The translations under genes were made by a program, and so were the position numbers. Below the pieces are notes generated by a model. It was not told the DNA's origin. It made no database searches and saw only the letters and a list, made by a program, of their open reading frames with translations. From the NCBI GenBank assembly GCA_022402535.1, contig JAKRSD010000015.1, positions 106,970 to 170,969 on the forward strand: DNA of 64,000 bases, read 5' to 3'. Below, in pieces: positions 25,948 through 35,733 of this stretch. How positions within the stretch are numbered: the stretch's first letter is position 1; each line of letters opens with the position of its first letter. The DNA comes from Flavobacteriales bacterium (GTDB lineage: Bacteria; Bacteroidota; Bacteroidia; CAIKAF01).

Positions 25948-28587
25948 ATGAAAAAAATATTCCTGTTTTTATTTTCGGTGTTACTTTTCCGTGCGGGCTT
26001 TACGCAGTCTGCCGAATCCGATTATGTCCCCGGTGAAATATTACTTCAACTGGTAAAACCCGGCACTATACATCTGGTGCTTTCTGACTTAAAAGTGTGG
26101 AATGGACAGGCCACGGAAATTGAAGCCGTTGCAGAACTTTCGGATGTGGTGAATATCTGGCATATCCGTTTTAACCCGCAGGCAGTTTCGGAACAGGATA
26201 TGTTATTGGCCGTAAAACTGAACCGCCATGTGCGCGAAGCCCAGTTCAATCATTATGTGCAATTGAGAGCCACGGAGCCTAACGATCCGGGCTATGCACA
26301 GCAGTGGCAATATGATAACGATGGTTCCAACGGTGGCGTGGTGGATGCCGATATTGATGCGCCCGAAGCCTGGGATATCACCACCGGCGGAATTACCGCA
26401 CAGGGAGATTCCATTGTGGTGGCAATTATAGACGATGGCGTAAATCTCAATCATCCAGATTTTGGAAATAATCTGTGGAAAAATTTTGCTGAAATTCCCG
26501 GCAACGGAATCGATGATGACGGAAACGGTTATGTGGATGACTTTAATGGTTGGAATGCCGCCAATAACAACGGAACCATCACCGGAGGAAGCCATGGAAC
26601 ACCCGTAGCGGGCATTGTGGGAGCCAAAGGAAATAACGGAGTAGGCGTGGCCGGTGTAAATTGGGACGTGAAACTGATGATTATCCGCGGCAGCAGCGGA
26701 AACGAAGCCACTGTGGTAGCGGCATACGGATATGCGCTCAAAATGCGAAAACTCTACAATCAGACGAATGGAACACAGGGCGCTTTTGTGGTAGCCACCA
26801 ACAGTTCGTTTGGTGTGGATAACGGAAATCCCGCTAATTATCCACTCTGGTGTGCCATGTACGACAGCATGGGCGTAGCCGGAATTTTAAGTGCGGGTGC
26901 TACGGCAAATGCCAACTCGAATATAGATGTGGTGGGTGATTTGCCTACGGCCTGTGCCAGTGATTACCTGATTTCGGTAACCAATGTAGGCCGCAACGAT
27001 GTAAAGGTTACCTCGGCAGGATATGGCGCCACAACCATTGATATAGGGGCTTTTGGTCAGGACACCTGGACGTTATCCCAGACTTCTTATGGCGCCTTCG
27101 GCGGAACTTCGGGAGCTACGCCCCATGTGGCAGGAACGGCGGCACTCATGTATTCGGTGCCCTGTCCGGAGTTTATTCAGTTTGCCAAAGCTGATCCGGC
27201 GGCAGCCACTTTGCAGATTAAAGATTGGATCATGCAGTCGGGCGATCCCAATGCAAGCCTTGCCGGAATCACGGTTTCCGGAAACCGGCTGAATGCATTC
27301 AATGCCGTGATGGAAGTGCTCAATAATTGCGGACCCTGTCCTTTGCCGGGCGGACTTTCGGTTTCCAATATCACGGTGTCATCGGCGCAGATTAATTGGA
27401 ATGCCAATGCCGTGGCTACGCAATATATCTTACAATACCGCGAAACCGGAGCATCCGTTTGGAATGAAAGCGTGGTAAGCACTTCTCCCGCCCAAATCAG
27501 CGGGCTGGAAGAATGTACTTTTTACGAGTATCGTATTCGCAGTGTATGCGGAACCGATTCTTCCTCCGGTTATACCAACACATTCACTTTCCGCAGCGAC
27601 GGATGTTGTGAACCGCCGCTGAGCAGCAGCGTTTCCGGATTGACCACTTCGGAAGCCGTAATAAACTGGACTCCCATAACGGCAGCTGTTTCGTATAATT
27701 TCCGCTATCGCGCGAGCGGAGCCGGCACATGGACCGAAATGAACGGAATTACTACGGCTTCGGCTTCTCTTTCCGGACTTTCTTCCTGCACTACTTACGA
27801 ATATCAGATTGCTACGGTTTGTGCGCAACAAACCACACCTTTCGGTAACCTATCTACCTTTAAAAGTAAAGGCTGCGGAGCCTGTGAAGAAGCAACCTAT
27901 TGTACGGTTACGGCAGGATCAGATTTTTTATACATAGATAAAGTGCAACTGGGTGCCATTAACAATACCAGCGGTGACAATGGTGGATATGCCCAGTTTA
28001 TAAACGGAAATTATGCCTGGTTGATGGCTGATTCGGCCTCTTCGATTACCCTTACGCCGGCATTCCCGCTGTTTCCGGTTGGTGCCAATTGGATTGTGTG
28101 GGTAGATTGGAATCAAAACGGGGTGTTTGAAAACTCGGAAGTGGCATACAGTGGAAATGGTTCGGCAGCCATCACGGCAAGTATCACGCCTCCGGTTTCT
28201 GCTGATACGGGTATTACGCGCATGCGTGTGGCGGCAGCAGGTTTGCAGCAGCCTGTGGAGTGTGGCGATTCCGGTTTTGGCGAAGTGGAAGACTACTGCG
28301 TACGCATCAAACCCCGTTCGTTTGTTTCCGTAACCGAACAAAAACCCGAAACGGGGGTGAAAATATTCCCCAATCCGGCAACAGATATGGTAAATATTCA
28401 TTTTCCTTCGGAAAAATATAACAGCCTTTCTGTTATGGATATAACAGGTAAAACCGTGCACAAAATGAATCTGGCAAATACTTCCGAAGTAGCCACACTT
28501 TCTCTGACCGGTTTTCCTAAAGGGGTATATTTTATAAAACTTGCAGGCGCTCAATACCATTACACCGGTAAATTGGTGGTGAGGTAG
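25948..28587 (+). CDS. T9SS-secreted subtilisin-like serine protease
   Basis: 879-aa extracellular protease. Signal peptide MKKIFLFLFSVLLFRAGFTQ, a propeptide-like segment (about 25-105), and an S8 catalytic domain (about 110-455) with a complete triad: D162 (IIDDGV), H216 (GGSHGTPVAG) and S388 (GGTSGATPHVAG), plus oxyanion N285 (ATNSSFG). Two fibronectin type III domains follow (about 465-550 and 553-645), then a GEVED domain (about 650-792; WVDWNQNGVFENSE, GFGEVEDYC). The T9SS type A tail begins VKIFPNPATDMVNI. This modular order is common for Bacteroidota secreted subtilases. Stand-alone gene, divergent from the M50 protease. Confidence 0.95.
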   Translation: MKKIFLFLFSVLLFRAGFTQSAESDYVPGEILLQLVKPGTIHLVLSDLKVWNGQATEIEAVAELSDVVNIWHIRFNPQAVSEQDMLLAVKLNRHVREAQFNHYVQLRATEPNDPGYAQQWQYDNDGSNGGVVDADIDAPEAWDITTGGITAQGDSIVVAIIDDGVNLNHPDFGNNLWKNFAEIPGNGIDDDGNGYVDDFNGWNAANNNGTITGGSHGTPVAGIVGAKGNNGVGVAGVNWDVKLMIIRGSSGNEATVVAAYGYALKMRKLYNQTNGTQGAFVVATNSSFGVDNGNPANYPLWCAMYDSMGVAGILSAGATANANSNIDVVGDLPTACASDYLISVTNVGRNDVKVTSAGYGATTIDIGAFGQDTWTLSQTSYGAFGGTSGATPHVAGTAALMYSVPCPEFIQFAKADPAAATLQIKDWIMQSGDPNASLAGITVSGNRLNAFNAVMEVLNNCGPCPLPGGLSVSNITVSSAQINWNANAVATQYILQYRETGASVWNESVVSTSPAQISGLEECTFYEYRIRSVCGTDSSSGYTNTFTFRSDGCCEPPLSSSVSGLTTSEAVINWTPITAAVSYNFRYRASGAGTWTEMNGITTASASLSGLSSCTTYEYQIATVCAQQTTPFGNLSTFKSKGCGACEEATYCTVTAGSDFLYIDKVQLGAINNTSGDNGGYAQFINGNYAWLMADSASSITLTPAFPLFPVGANWIVWVDWNQNGVFENSEVAYSGNGSAAITASITPPVSADTGITRMRVAAAGLQQPVECGDSGFGEVEDYCVRIKPRSFVSVTEQKPETGVKIFPNPATDMVNIHFPSEKYNSLSVMDITGKTVHKMNLANTSEVATLSLTGFPKGVYFIKLAGAQYHYTGKLVVR

Positions 28588-28720
28588 TTTGGTGTTTTTC
28601 TTTTATAATTAATCGCAGAGTGTAAGTTGGTTTTTAATCCAATGCAATAGAAAACAGAACAACAAAAAATTCTAATGCATAAAATGGGATAAATCCCGTT
28701 TTGAAGTTATCTTTATCCCT

Positions 28721-29098
28721 ATGGAATTTAAAACAGACCGAACTTATTCGTTTCCGGAGCTGATGGCTTACGGATTCGCTAAACATAATGACCTCATTCT
28801 GGCCGATTGCCATGTGTATTTGGGCGAAAATTCTTTTGAAGCCATGCTATATCTGTCTGCCGAGGAATTTTTTGCTCTGATTGCCGCCTCCGACGATAAA
28901 TCGGGCGCATTTGAATCGGCCTGCAAAAACTGGCAACAAAGTGCCGATACAGAATTGTTTCTGCCTGATCTTTTTCCCGATCCCGTGCATTGCAAAATAA
29001 AAGGAATGACTTTCCGCTATGTGAAAGTGGAACTGGAAGAAGATGAATTCGGGGAGGAACGTATTTTTCATTTTCAAAGCGAAACCCTTCCAGGCTGA
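28721..29098 (+). CDS. Hypothetical protein, first gene of the AddAB operon
   Basis: 125-aa acidic cytoplasmic protein, no signal peptide or membrane segment. The C-terminal half (GMTFRYVKVELEEDEFGEERIFHF) is beta-strand rich. Its TGA shares one base with the ATG of addA (TGATG), so all three genes of this operon are translationally linked. That placement suggests a role with, or regulation of, the nuclease-helicase, but no family was recognised. Confidence 0.7.
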   Translation: MEFKTDRTYSFPELMAYGFAKHNDLILADCHVYLGENSFEAMLYLSAEEFFALIAASDDKSGAFESACKNWQQSADTELFLPDLFPDPVHCKIKGMTFRYVKVELEEDEFGEERIFHFQSETLPG

Positions 29099-32000
29099 TG
29101 TCAGTGCTTCACATCTACAGAGCCTCGGCAGGTTCCGGAAAAACCTTTACGCTCACGCGCCGCTATCTGGAAAAAGCACTGGAAAATCCCGCTGAATTTT
29201 CGGCGATTGCTGCCCTTACATTTACCAATAAAGCCACGGCCGAAATGAAGGCCCGGATATTCAGCACGTTGATAAAACTGGCCTCAGGCGAACCCACCGA
29301 ACACAGCGAATACCTCCTGCAAAAAGTAGCCGAATCGCCCACAGATCTCATATTCCGTTCTGATATGTTGCTTAGACATATCCTAAAAGATTACCGCGAT
29401 TTTACGGTAACCACACTCGATAAATTTTTTCAGCGCATACTTCGTTCTTTTGCCCGTGAAATCAATGTGGATACAGGCTTTGAACCCGAATTGGATTACG
29501 AACGGGTGATGGATGAAATTGTGCTGCAACTCACGGAAGAGCTGAAACCGGGAATGCCCCTGACGGAATGGATTACCGAGTATCTGACCGATAAAATCGA
29601 AGAGGGAAAATCGCGTGATTTCCGTTCGGTGATAAAAGGCCTCGGCATGAAAATATTTGATGAAAGTTTCCGGGCTATTGCGCATGAACTGGAAGCGGTA
29701 GATGATACCTATGCCACCGTAGGGGCTTTTAAGGCTGATCTTAGAGGACGCAGAACAGAATTAGAAAATTCGCTTTCTGAAATTGGAAATCGGGCGCTCT
29801 CGCTGATGGAACAACACAATCTGCTTCCTGAAGATTTTAAAGGAGGAAGCAAAAGTCCGTTCAAAAATTTTCAGATATGGGCAGATGGTGTTTTAAAAGA
29901 ACCAACCAACACCTTTCTGAACCTGTTGGATAATGAAGAAAATTGGGTAACCAAAACATCAAATCGTAAAACAGAAATTTCCGCCGTATTTGCCTCAGGA
30001 TTGAATGAATGTGTAAGAGAAATCTGCATCTTTTTCGAAGAAAAAGCGGGTTTATATTATTCGTTGCAGGCCGCGGAACGCAACCTGTTTGTGTTTGGTA
30101 TTTTTTCGGAACTGATTAAAAAATTAGAAGCTTACCGCGAGGAAAACAATGTGTTGATGTTGGCCGATGCCGTGGATTTACTCCGGAATCTGACCGGCAT
30201 GGATGATGCCACGTTTGTCTATGAAAAAACCGGTTCCCGATATAACACCTATCTGTTGGACGAATTTCAGGATACATCCGCATTTCAGTGGGATTGCACG
30301 GCTCCGCTTATTCATAATTCACTTTCCGAAGGGCATGACAACCTCATGGTAGGCGATCCCAAACAATCTATTTACCGCTGGCGGGGCGGCGACCGCGAAC
30401 TGATCAATTCCAAGGTGCCGGCCAAATTTCCTTCGCACGAAATTCATACCCTCAATACCAACTGGCGCAGTCGTCGCGAAATTATCCGCTTCAATAACAC
30501 GGTATTTTCTCTTCTATTATCCGAAGTGGAAAAACACATCACGGCGGAGTTTCAGAGCAATCCGGAAGTGATGCATTCATTAGATTTACTTACCAAAACG
30601 TATCAGGATGTAACCCAAAAATGGTCGGGCAAAAAAGACGGTGGGTATGTACACATGCGCTTTCTGGCAAAACCCACGGGCGATGAAGAATTAGAAGAAG
30701 AACCCGACGTGGAAACCGAAGTGGTTGCCCTCGTAAAATCATTGCAGGATCGGGGTTTCAGAGCCAGAGATATTGCCATTTTGGTGCGAAAAAATGCCGA
30801 GGCAAAACAAGCTGCCGATATTTTGCATGAAGCCCGACGCGCAGAGCCCGATTCGCCTTATGTATTCGATGTAATTTCGGACGAAGCCTCGTATTTGTCT
30901 AACTCCTCGGTATTGAATTTTTTAATCGGATTGGGTAAATTTCTGGTAAATCCGGAAGATGCCGTGAACAATGCCGGGGTCATACTCGAATATAACACGC
31001 TGTTTCCTTCGCAAATCCGGTTTGAAGACCTGTTGATGGAAGGCTTTTCGGGAAACCGATTACGCATGCTTTTACCCAAGGCTTTTGCCGAACAGGAATC
31101 CGGTTTGTCGCGCATGGCACCCGGACCTTTATTTGATTCGCTTTTGAAAATTTTTGAATTAGATACCCGCGAAAGTGAATTCTCTTATATGGCGGCTTTC
31201 CGCGATTTGGTTACGGACTATTCGTACCGCTATGAAGCCGATTTGGCCGGATTTCTCAATTATTGGGAAGAAAAAGGCAGCCGTCAATCCGTGAAGGCAC
31301 CTGAAGAAGCTGATGCCATCCGCATCATGACTTTCCACAAATGCAAAGGCTTGGAGTTTGAAGCCGTGATTATTCCCTTTTTCAATGAAGCCACCGATCA
31401 TAAAGCGTTTCACGAAGTGCCCTTGTGGGTAAAATCTTCAGAAGCGCCTTTTAATCAGTTGCCCTATATTCCCGTTACCTACGGCAAAAAATTGGCAGAT
31501 ACTGCGTTTGCTGCCGAATATATTCAGGAACGAATGGAAGCGATTTCTGATGCATTAAATCTGACATATGTGGCGTTTACCCGAGCCAAATCCGAAATGC
31601 ATATTCTGGGTATAAAACCCGATGAAAGCAGCAACGTATCGCATTTTTCCAATTTATCGTATCTGTTATATCAAACGGCTGTGATGCGCCCCGAAATATC
31701 CCAAGGGGAAGATTTTACCAATATCTATTTTGAAGATGAATCGGGGATTTCGCTCAAATCAGGAGCACCTGTTCAGTTTATTCCCGAAGATAAATCGGAG
31801 GATAAATCCATTGAAAAAATTAATCTTCCGCATTATTATATTACCCATCCCGGAAACCGGCTAAAACTGAGAGTCAGCGAAAATGTGGCACATTATTCCG
31901 ATGAACGCCGAAAAGGCATTGCGATGCACGAAATCCTAAGCCGATTGAAACATGCTGAAGAATTGGAAACGCTAATACAAGGCCTCACACATGGAGGTGT

Positions 32001-32328
32001 TTTGCCCGAATCGGACAGCAGAGATTTGCTGGAAAGTATGCAGAAATTGCTTCAGGATGAAACGGTGCAGAAATTGTTTTCGCCAAAAGCGATCATCAAA
32101 ACAGAAGCTGCCCTGATTACGCCCGGCGTTTCCTTAAAAATTCCCGACAGAATGGCATTGCTCAATGAGGAAGTGATTGTGGGTGATTTTAAAACAGGTA
32201 AGGAAGATACCAAACATGTGTTGCAGATTAAAGATTACATGCAGGTTTTGCATGCCATGGGTTATAAAAATATAACAGGCGTTTTGTTATATACCGCTAC
32301 AGGAAAAACCGAAAAATATACCCTATGA
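29098..32328 (+). CDS. addA: AddA-like UvrD-family helicase/nuclease
   Basis: 1076-aa subunit of the AddAB (RecBCD-like) enzyme that processes double-strand DNA ends for recombination. The N-terminal Walker A is ASAGSGKTFTL (9-19). Further superfamily 1A helicase motifs are FTNKATAEMK, LLDEFQDTSAFQWD, VGDPKQSIYRWRGG, NWRSRREII, RIMTFHKCKGLEFEAV and LTYVAFTRAKSEM. A C-terminal PD-(D/E)XK nuclease motif is VGDFKTGK (D1030, K1032) with the upstream helix KGIAMHEILSRL. It overlaps addB by 4 nt (ATGA). The name rests on this pairing and domain order; it is annotated in many genomes as a UvrD-helicase domain protein. Confidence 0.92.
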   Translation: MSVLHIYRASAGSGKTFTLTRRYLEKALENPAEFSAIAALTFTNKATAEMKARIFSTLIKLASGEPTEHSEYLLQKVAESPTDLIFRSDMLLRHILKDYRDFTVTTLDKFFQRILRSFAREINVDTGFEPELDYERVMDEIVLQLTEELKPGMPLTEWITEYLTDKIEEGKSRDFRSVIKGLGMKIFDESFRAIAHELEAVDDTYATVGAFKADLRGRRTELENSLSEIGNRALSLMEQHNLLPEDFKGGSKSPFKNFQIWADGVLKEPTNTFLNLLDNEENWVTKTSNRKTEISAVFASGLNECVREICIFFEEKAGLYYSLQAAERNLFVFGIFSELIKKLEAYREENNVLMLADAVDLLRNLTGMDDATFVYEKTGSRYNTYLLDEFQDTSAFQWDCTAPLIHNSLSEGHDNLMVGDPKQSIYRWRGGDRELINSKVPAKFPSHEIHTLNTNWRSRREIIRFNNTVFSLLLSEVEKHITAEFQSNPEVMHSLDLLTKTYQDVTQKWSGKKDGGYVHMRFLAKPTGDEELEEEPDVETEVVALVKSLQDRGFRARDIAILVRKNAEAKQAADILHEARRAEPDSPYVFDVISDEASYLSNSSVLNFLIGLGKFLVNPEDAVNNAGVILEYNTLFPSQIRFEDLLMEGFSGNRLRMLLPKAFAEQESGLSRMAPGPLFDSLLKIFELDTRESEFSYMAAFRDLVTDYSYRYEADLAGFLNYWEEKGSRQSVKAPEEADAIRIMTFHKCKGLEFEAVIIPFFNEATDHKAFHEVPLWVKSSEAPFNQLPYIPVTYGKKLADTAFAAEYIQERMEAISDALNLTYVAFTRAKSEMHILGIKPDESSNVSHFSNLSYLLYQTAVMRPEISQGEDFTNIYFEDESGISLKSGAPVQFIPEDKSEDKSIEKINLPHYYITHPGNRLKLRVSENVAHYSDERRKGIAMHEILSRLKHAEELETLIQGLTHGGVLPESDSRDLLESMQKLLQDETVQKLFSPKAIIKTEAALITPGVSLKIPDRMALLNEEVIVGDFKTGKEDTKHVLQIKDYMQVLHAMGYKNITGVLLYTATGKTEKYTL

Positions 32329-35186
32329 AGCCCTTTTTACATTCCATTGCCGAAAACCTGATTCATCAAAATGGGTATGATTTACAGAAGATAGCCGTGT
32401 TTTTTCCTAATCGCACGGGAATTCATTTTTTTGTGAAAGCCCTTTCTGTTTGTGCAGCTGATAAGCCGCTTTGGGCACCGGTGTGTATGACGCCGGGCAT
32501 ACAGATGGAAAAAGCATCGGGTTTGGTAATTGGTAACAAAATACGTCTGGCAGCAGAATTACACCACGTATACCGCTCCGTACTTCAGCGCGAACCCGAA
32601 CCGTTTGAGCGTTTTTTCCCCTGGGCCGATTTGCTCATCAATGATTTTGATGATATTGATAAATACCTGGCCGATGCCCGCATGTTATATGCGAATCTGG
32701 CCGGACTCAAAGAAATAAACGAACAGTTTGCCTTTCTTACCGAGGAACAGATTCAGCTCATAAAGCGGTTTTGGCGTTCGTATGAAGAACCCAAAATTAC
32801 CGAACCCAAAGAACGTTTTTTGCGCATTTGGGAAAAACTGTATGAGGTGTATCATGGGTTCACGCAGGTGCTTTCAGAAAAAGGGTTTGGTTATGAAGGA
32901 TTTCTGCATCGCAAAGCGGTGGAAAATCCAAAGACCCTTTTTGCGGGCATGGAAACTGTAGAAAAGGTGTTGGTAGTTGGTTTTAACCGCTTAAATGCAT
33001 GCGAAAAATCGTTTTTTAATCAATTGCGAAAATCGTTCCCCGTTGAGTTTTATTATGATGAACATCCGGGTGCGGCAAAAGATTTAATGCATGAAGGCGG
33101 GCAATTTTTTAGAGAAACCACTTCGTTTTTTCCGTCTTTAAAGCCGGAACCCAAAGAATTTACGGCGCCCGAAATTGAAATTATTTCTGTTACAGGCAGT
33201 ACATCGGCCGTAAAAATTACAGCTCACGAAATACATAAAACCCTCACGGAATTAAATAACCGCGAGGAAGATGTTTTGGTGATGCTTCCTGATGAAAAAC
33301 AGTTGATTCCGTTGTTATATTCGTTGCCGGAATCCGTGCAGACGCTGAATATAACATCGGGTTTAGGCTTGGCCGAAACGCCCATGATTTCCTTGGTGAA
33401 GTCGTTATATGCGTTGCGAAAAACCACTCTGCAAAAAACAAAAGGTACGTATTTTCGTATTTCATACGTGTTGCAGTTACTCAGGCATCCGTACATCAAT
33501 TTTGGAAGAGAAGAACAAACCCGACAGCTTACCGATAAGCTGATCCATGAACGTAGAATACGCCCGGAAAGAGCGATGTTGGCCACCGACGATTTTTTCA
33601 GTCTGCTTTTTGAATTGCCTACTGAAATTTCTTTTCACGCCCAGTTAACCGCTTTGTTGCAGTCTATTCTTGAACATATTGATGCCGAAATCTATCCGTT
33701 CGAGCGGATAGTGGTTCAAACGGCCGTGGAATCTGCTCAAGGCGTGGCTGAAATTATTGCACAGGAAGGCTTACCTCAGGACGATAAAGCAGCCTTTATG
33801 CTCATCAATTCCGTGTTGCGTTCCGCGCGGATTCCTTTTGAAGGACGACCCGTGGAAGGTATGCAGATTATGGGTCCGCTCGAAACCCGGAATCTGGATT
33901 TTAAAACGGTAATTATTCCGGCCATGGCCGATGATCAGTTTCCCGGAACGGGAAATCCCAAATCGTATATTCCGTTTGCGCTACGCCGTGCTTTTGGAAT
34001 GCCTTTGCCTGAAGACCGAACGGCCGAGTTTTCGCATATCTTTTTCCGCCTGCTCAACCGTGCCGAAAAGGTGGTGTTGATTTGTAATACGTCCGCAGGC
34101 GCCATGTCCACGGGCGAACCCAGCCGTTTCATTCTCCGCTTGGAGTCGGATAATTTTTATAAAAATCATATTCGTCGAAAATCCGTAAGCGAAAAAGTGG
34201 CGTTTAGGCACTCGGCGCCCATAGAGATGATGAAAAGCGAACAGGTGCTCAAGACATTGCGTAATTATACGCTTTCCGGTGCCCGACCTATGTATCCTAC
34301 GGCCATCAACACGTATTTAATGTGCAGCCTCCGTTTTTATTTCCGGTATATTGCCTCTATCAAAGAAAGTGATGATTTGTCGGATGTGGCGGATTATGCC
34401 GCTTTCGGAAGCATTTTTCATAATATCATGGAATGGATTTATGAGGATTGGGTGGGAAAAGAGATTCAACCGGAAGAAGTGCTTGCCCTTGCCGATCGAT
34501 TTGATGCCTTAAGCGAAAAAGCGTTTAAAGAACATTTTGGATACGATGAAAAAGAATCCTTTGATTTTGAAGGGGAGTCGTTAATTCAACGGGAGGTAAT
34601 CCGAAAATATGTAATGCGTATGCTTGAACAGGATGCGTTTTATGCTCCGTTTACCCTTGCGGGATTGGAACATAACGGCACCATGAAACTTGATTTTGAA
34701 TCGGACGGAAAACCCTTTTCTATAACACTGGGGGCCAAAATAGACCGTGTGGATTTAAAAAAGGGCGTGGCCCGCATTATGGATTATAAAACGGGTGCCG
34801 ATGAATTGAAATATCCATCGCTGGAAAGCCTTTTTGATACCGAAATTCCACACCGGAATAAAGCCGCTTTTCAGACCTGGCTTTACGGATTGATTTACGG
34901 AGAAGAATATCCTGAATATAAACAAATACAGGCGGGAGTTTTCAGTGTGCGTCAGTTGTTTGAAGATCCGGAGTCATTCAGTCCTCTGCTTCGGGTAAAG
35001 GCAGACCCAACCAAAAGAAACAGTCCGTTTGTGAATGTGGAAAACCTGTATGATGAAAAAGACGAGTTTATACAACGGTTAAAAGACCTTTTTGCGGAAA
35101 TGTTTTCAGAAAAAGTGCCCTTTACCCAAACGGACGACGTGAATCGTTGTACTACCTGTCCTTACAATGAAATATGCCGCCGTTAA
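32325..35186 (+). CDS. addB: AddB-like PD-(D/E)XK nuclease subunit
   Basis: 953-aa partner of AddA. The N-terminal helicase-like part lacks a clear Walker A (IAVFFPNRTGIHFFVKAL replaces it), as in Bacteroidota AddB-type proteins. The C-terminal nuclease has AFGSIFHNIMEWIYE, the IDRVDLKKGVARIMDYKTG motif, and four cysteines in AddB iron-sulfur arrangement: C667 before the nuclease (YLMCSLRFYF) and C942, C945, C951 at the very end (CTTCPYNEIC). The stop codon overlaps the convergent peroxiredoxin stop in a shared TTAA. Iron-sulfur binding is inferred from known AddB structure. Confidence 0.9.
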   Translation: MKPFLHSIAENLIHQNGYDLQKIAVFFPNRTGIHFFVKALSVCAADKPLWAPVCMTPGIQMEKASGLVIGNKIRLAAELHHVYRSVLQREPEPFERFFPWADLLINDFDDIDKYLADARMLYANLAGLKEINEQFAFLTEEQIQLIKRFWRSYEEPKITEPKERFLRIWEKLYEVYHGFTQVLSEKGFGYEGFLHRKAVENPKTLFAGMETVEKVLVVGFNRLNACEKSFFNQLRKSFPVEFYYDEHPGAAKDLMHEGGQFFRETTSFFPSLKPEPKEFTAPEIEIISVTGSTSAVKITAHEIHKTLTELNNREEDVLVMLPDEKQLIPLLYSLPESVQTLNITSGLGLAETPMISLVKSLYALRKTTLQKTKGTYFRISYVLQLLRHPYINFGREEQTRQLTDKLIHERRIRPERAMLATDDFFSLLFELPTEISFHAQLTALLQSILEHIDAEIYPFERIVVQTAVESAQGVAEIIAQEGLPQDDKAAFMLINSVLRSARIPFEGRPVEGMQIMGPLETRNLDFKTVIIPAMADDQFPGTGNPKSYIPFALRRAFGMPLPEDRTAEFSHIFFRLLNRAEKVVLICNTSAGAMSTGEPSRFILRLESDNFYKNHIRRKSVSEKVAFRHSAPIEMMKSEQVLKTLRNYTLSGARPMYPTAINTYLMCSLRFYFRYIASIKESDDLSDVADYAAFGSIFHNIMEWIYEDWVGKEIQPEEVLALADRFDALSEKAFKEHFGYDEKESFDFEGESLIQREVIRKYVMRMLEQDAFYAPFTLAGLEHNGTMKLDFESDGKPFSITLGAKIDRVDLKKGVARIMDYKTGADELKYPSLESLFDTEIPHRNKAAFQTWLYGLIYGEEYPEYKQIQAGVFSVRQLFEDPESFSPLLRVKADPTKRNSPFVNVENLYDEKDEFIQRLKDLFAEMFSEKVPFTQTDDVNRCTTCPYNEICRR

Positions 35187-35653
35187 GCCAGTTTTTCAAG
35201 TGTACTTTTGATAGCCGAATAATTGGGCTGATCGCCGGGTGAGGGACAAACTTCCGCGTATTGAACGATTCCGTCTTTATCGATAACAAACGCCGCTCTT
35301 TTACTTACGCCTTTCATGCCGAACGCAAATTCTTCAATTTCTATTCCGAATAAACGGATGACTTCTTTGTTGAAATCACTCAACAAATCGAAACTCAGGT
35401 TTTGTTGTTTTTTAAACTCTCCCAACGAAAAAAGAGAATCAATTGAAATACCTAAAACCGTACAATTTAATCGGGTATAGGCTTCCATATTGTCGCGCGC
35501 GTTACAAAGCTGTTCGGTACATACGCTTGTAAACGCAAGCGGAAAAAAATGAATCAGCACATTTTTTCCCTGTAAACTTTCTAATGAAATTTCTTTCTTT
35601 TCGGTGTTGAATAGGGTGAAGCCGGGGGCTTTTTGTCCTGTAGTGATATTCAT
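35183..35653 (-). CDS. Peroxiredoxin (AhpC/TSA, Bcp/AhpE-like)
   Basis: 156-aa thiol peroxidase reducing hydroperoxides in the cytoplasm. The start at 35653 (MNITTGQKAPGFTLFNTEKK) is the family opening; the ORF-track start adds sixteen residues without homology. The active-site motif PLAFTSVC (P38, T42, C45) fits PxxxTxxC, and C50 five residues later suits the resolving cysteine of Bcp-like atypical two-cysteine enzymes. The conserved Arg is in SKRAAFVID. Convergent with addB, with stop codons overlapping in TTAA. Confidence 0.92.
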   Translation of the reverse strand: MNITTGQKAPGFTLFNTEKKEISLESLQGKNVLIHFFPLAFTSVCTEQLCNARDNMEAYTRLNCTVLGISIDSLFSLGEFKKQQNLSFDLLSDFNKEVIRLFGIEIEEFAFGMKGVSKRAAFVIDKDGIVQYAEVCPSPGDQPNYSAIKSTLEKLA

Positions 35654-35733
35654 GGCATTTATTTTGTTTAACTTGAACCCAAAGAAATGCTTTTTGTTCA
35701 AAAGTTTCCGATTAAATGTAATTTTAACTCATT

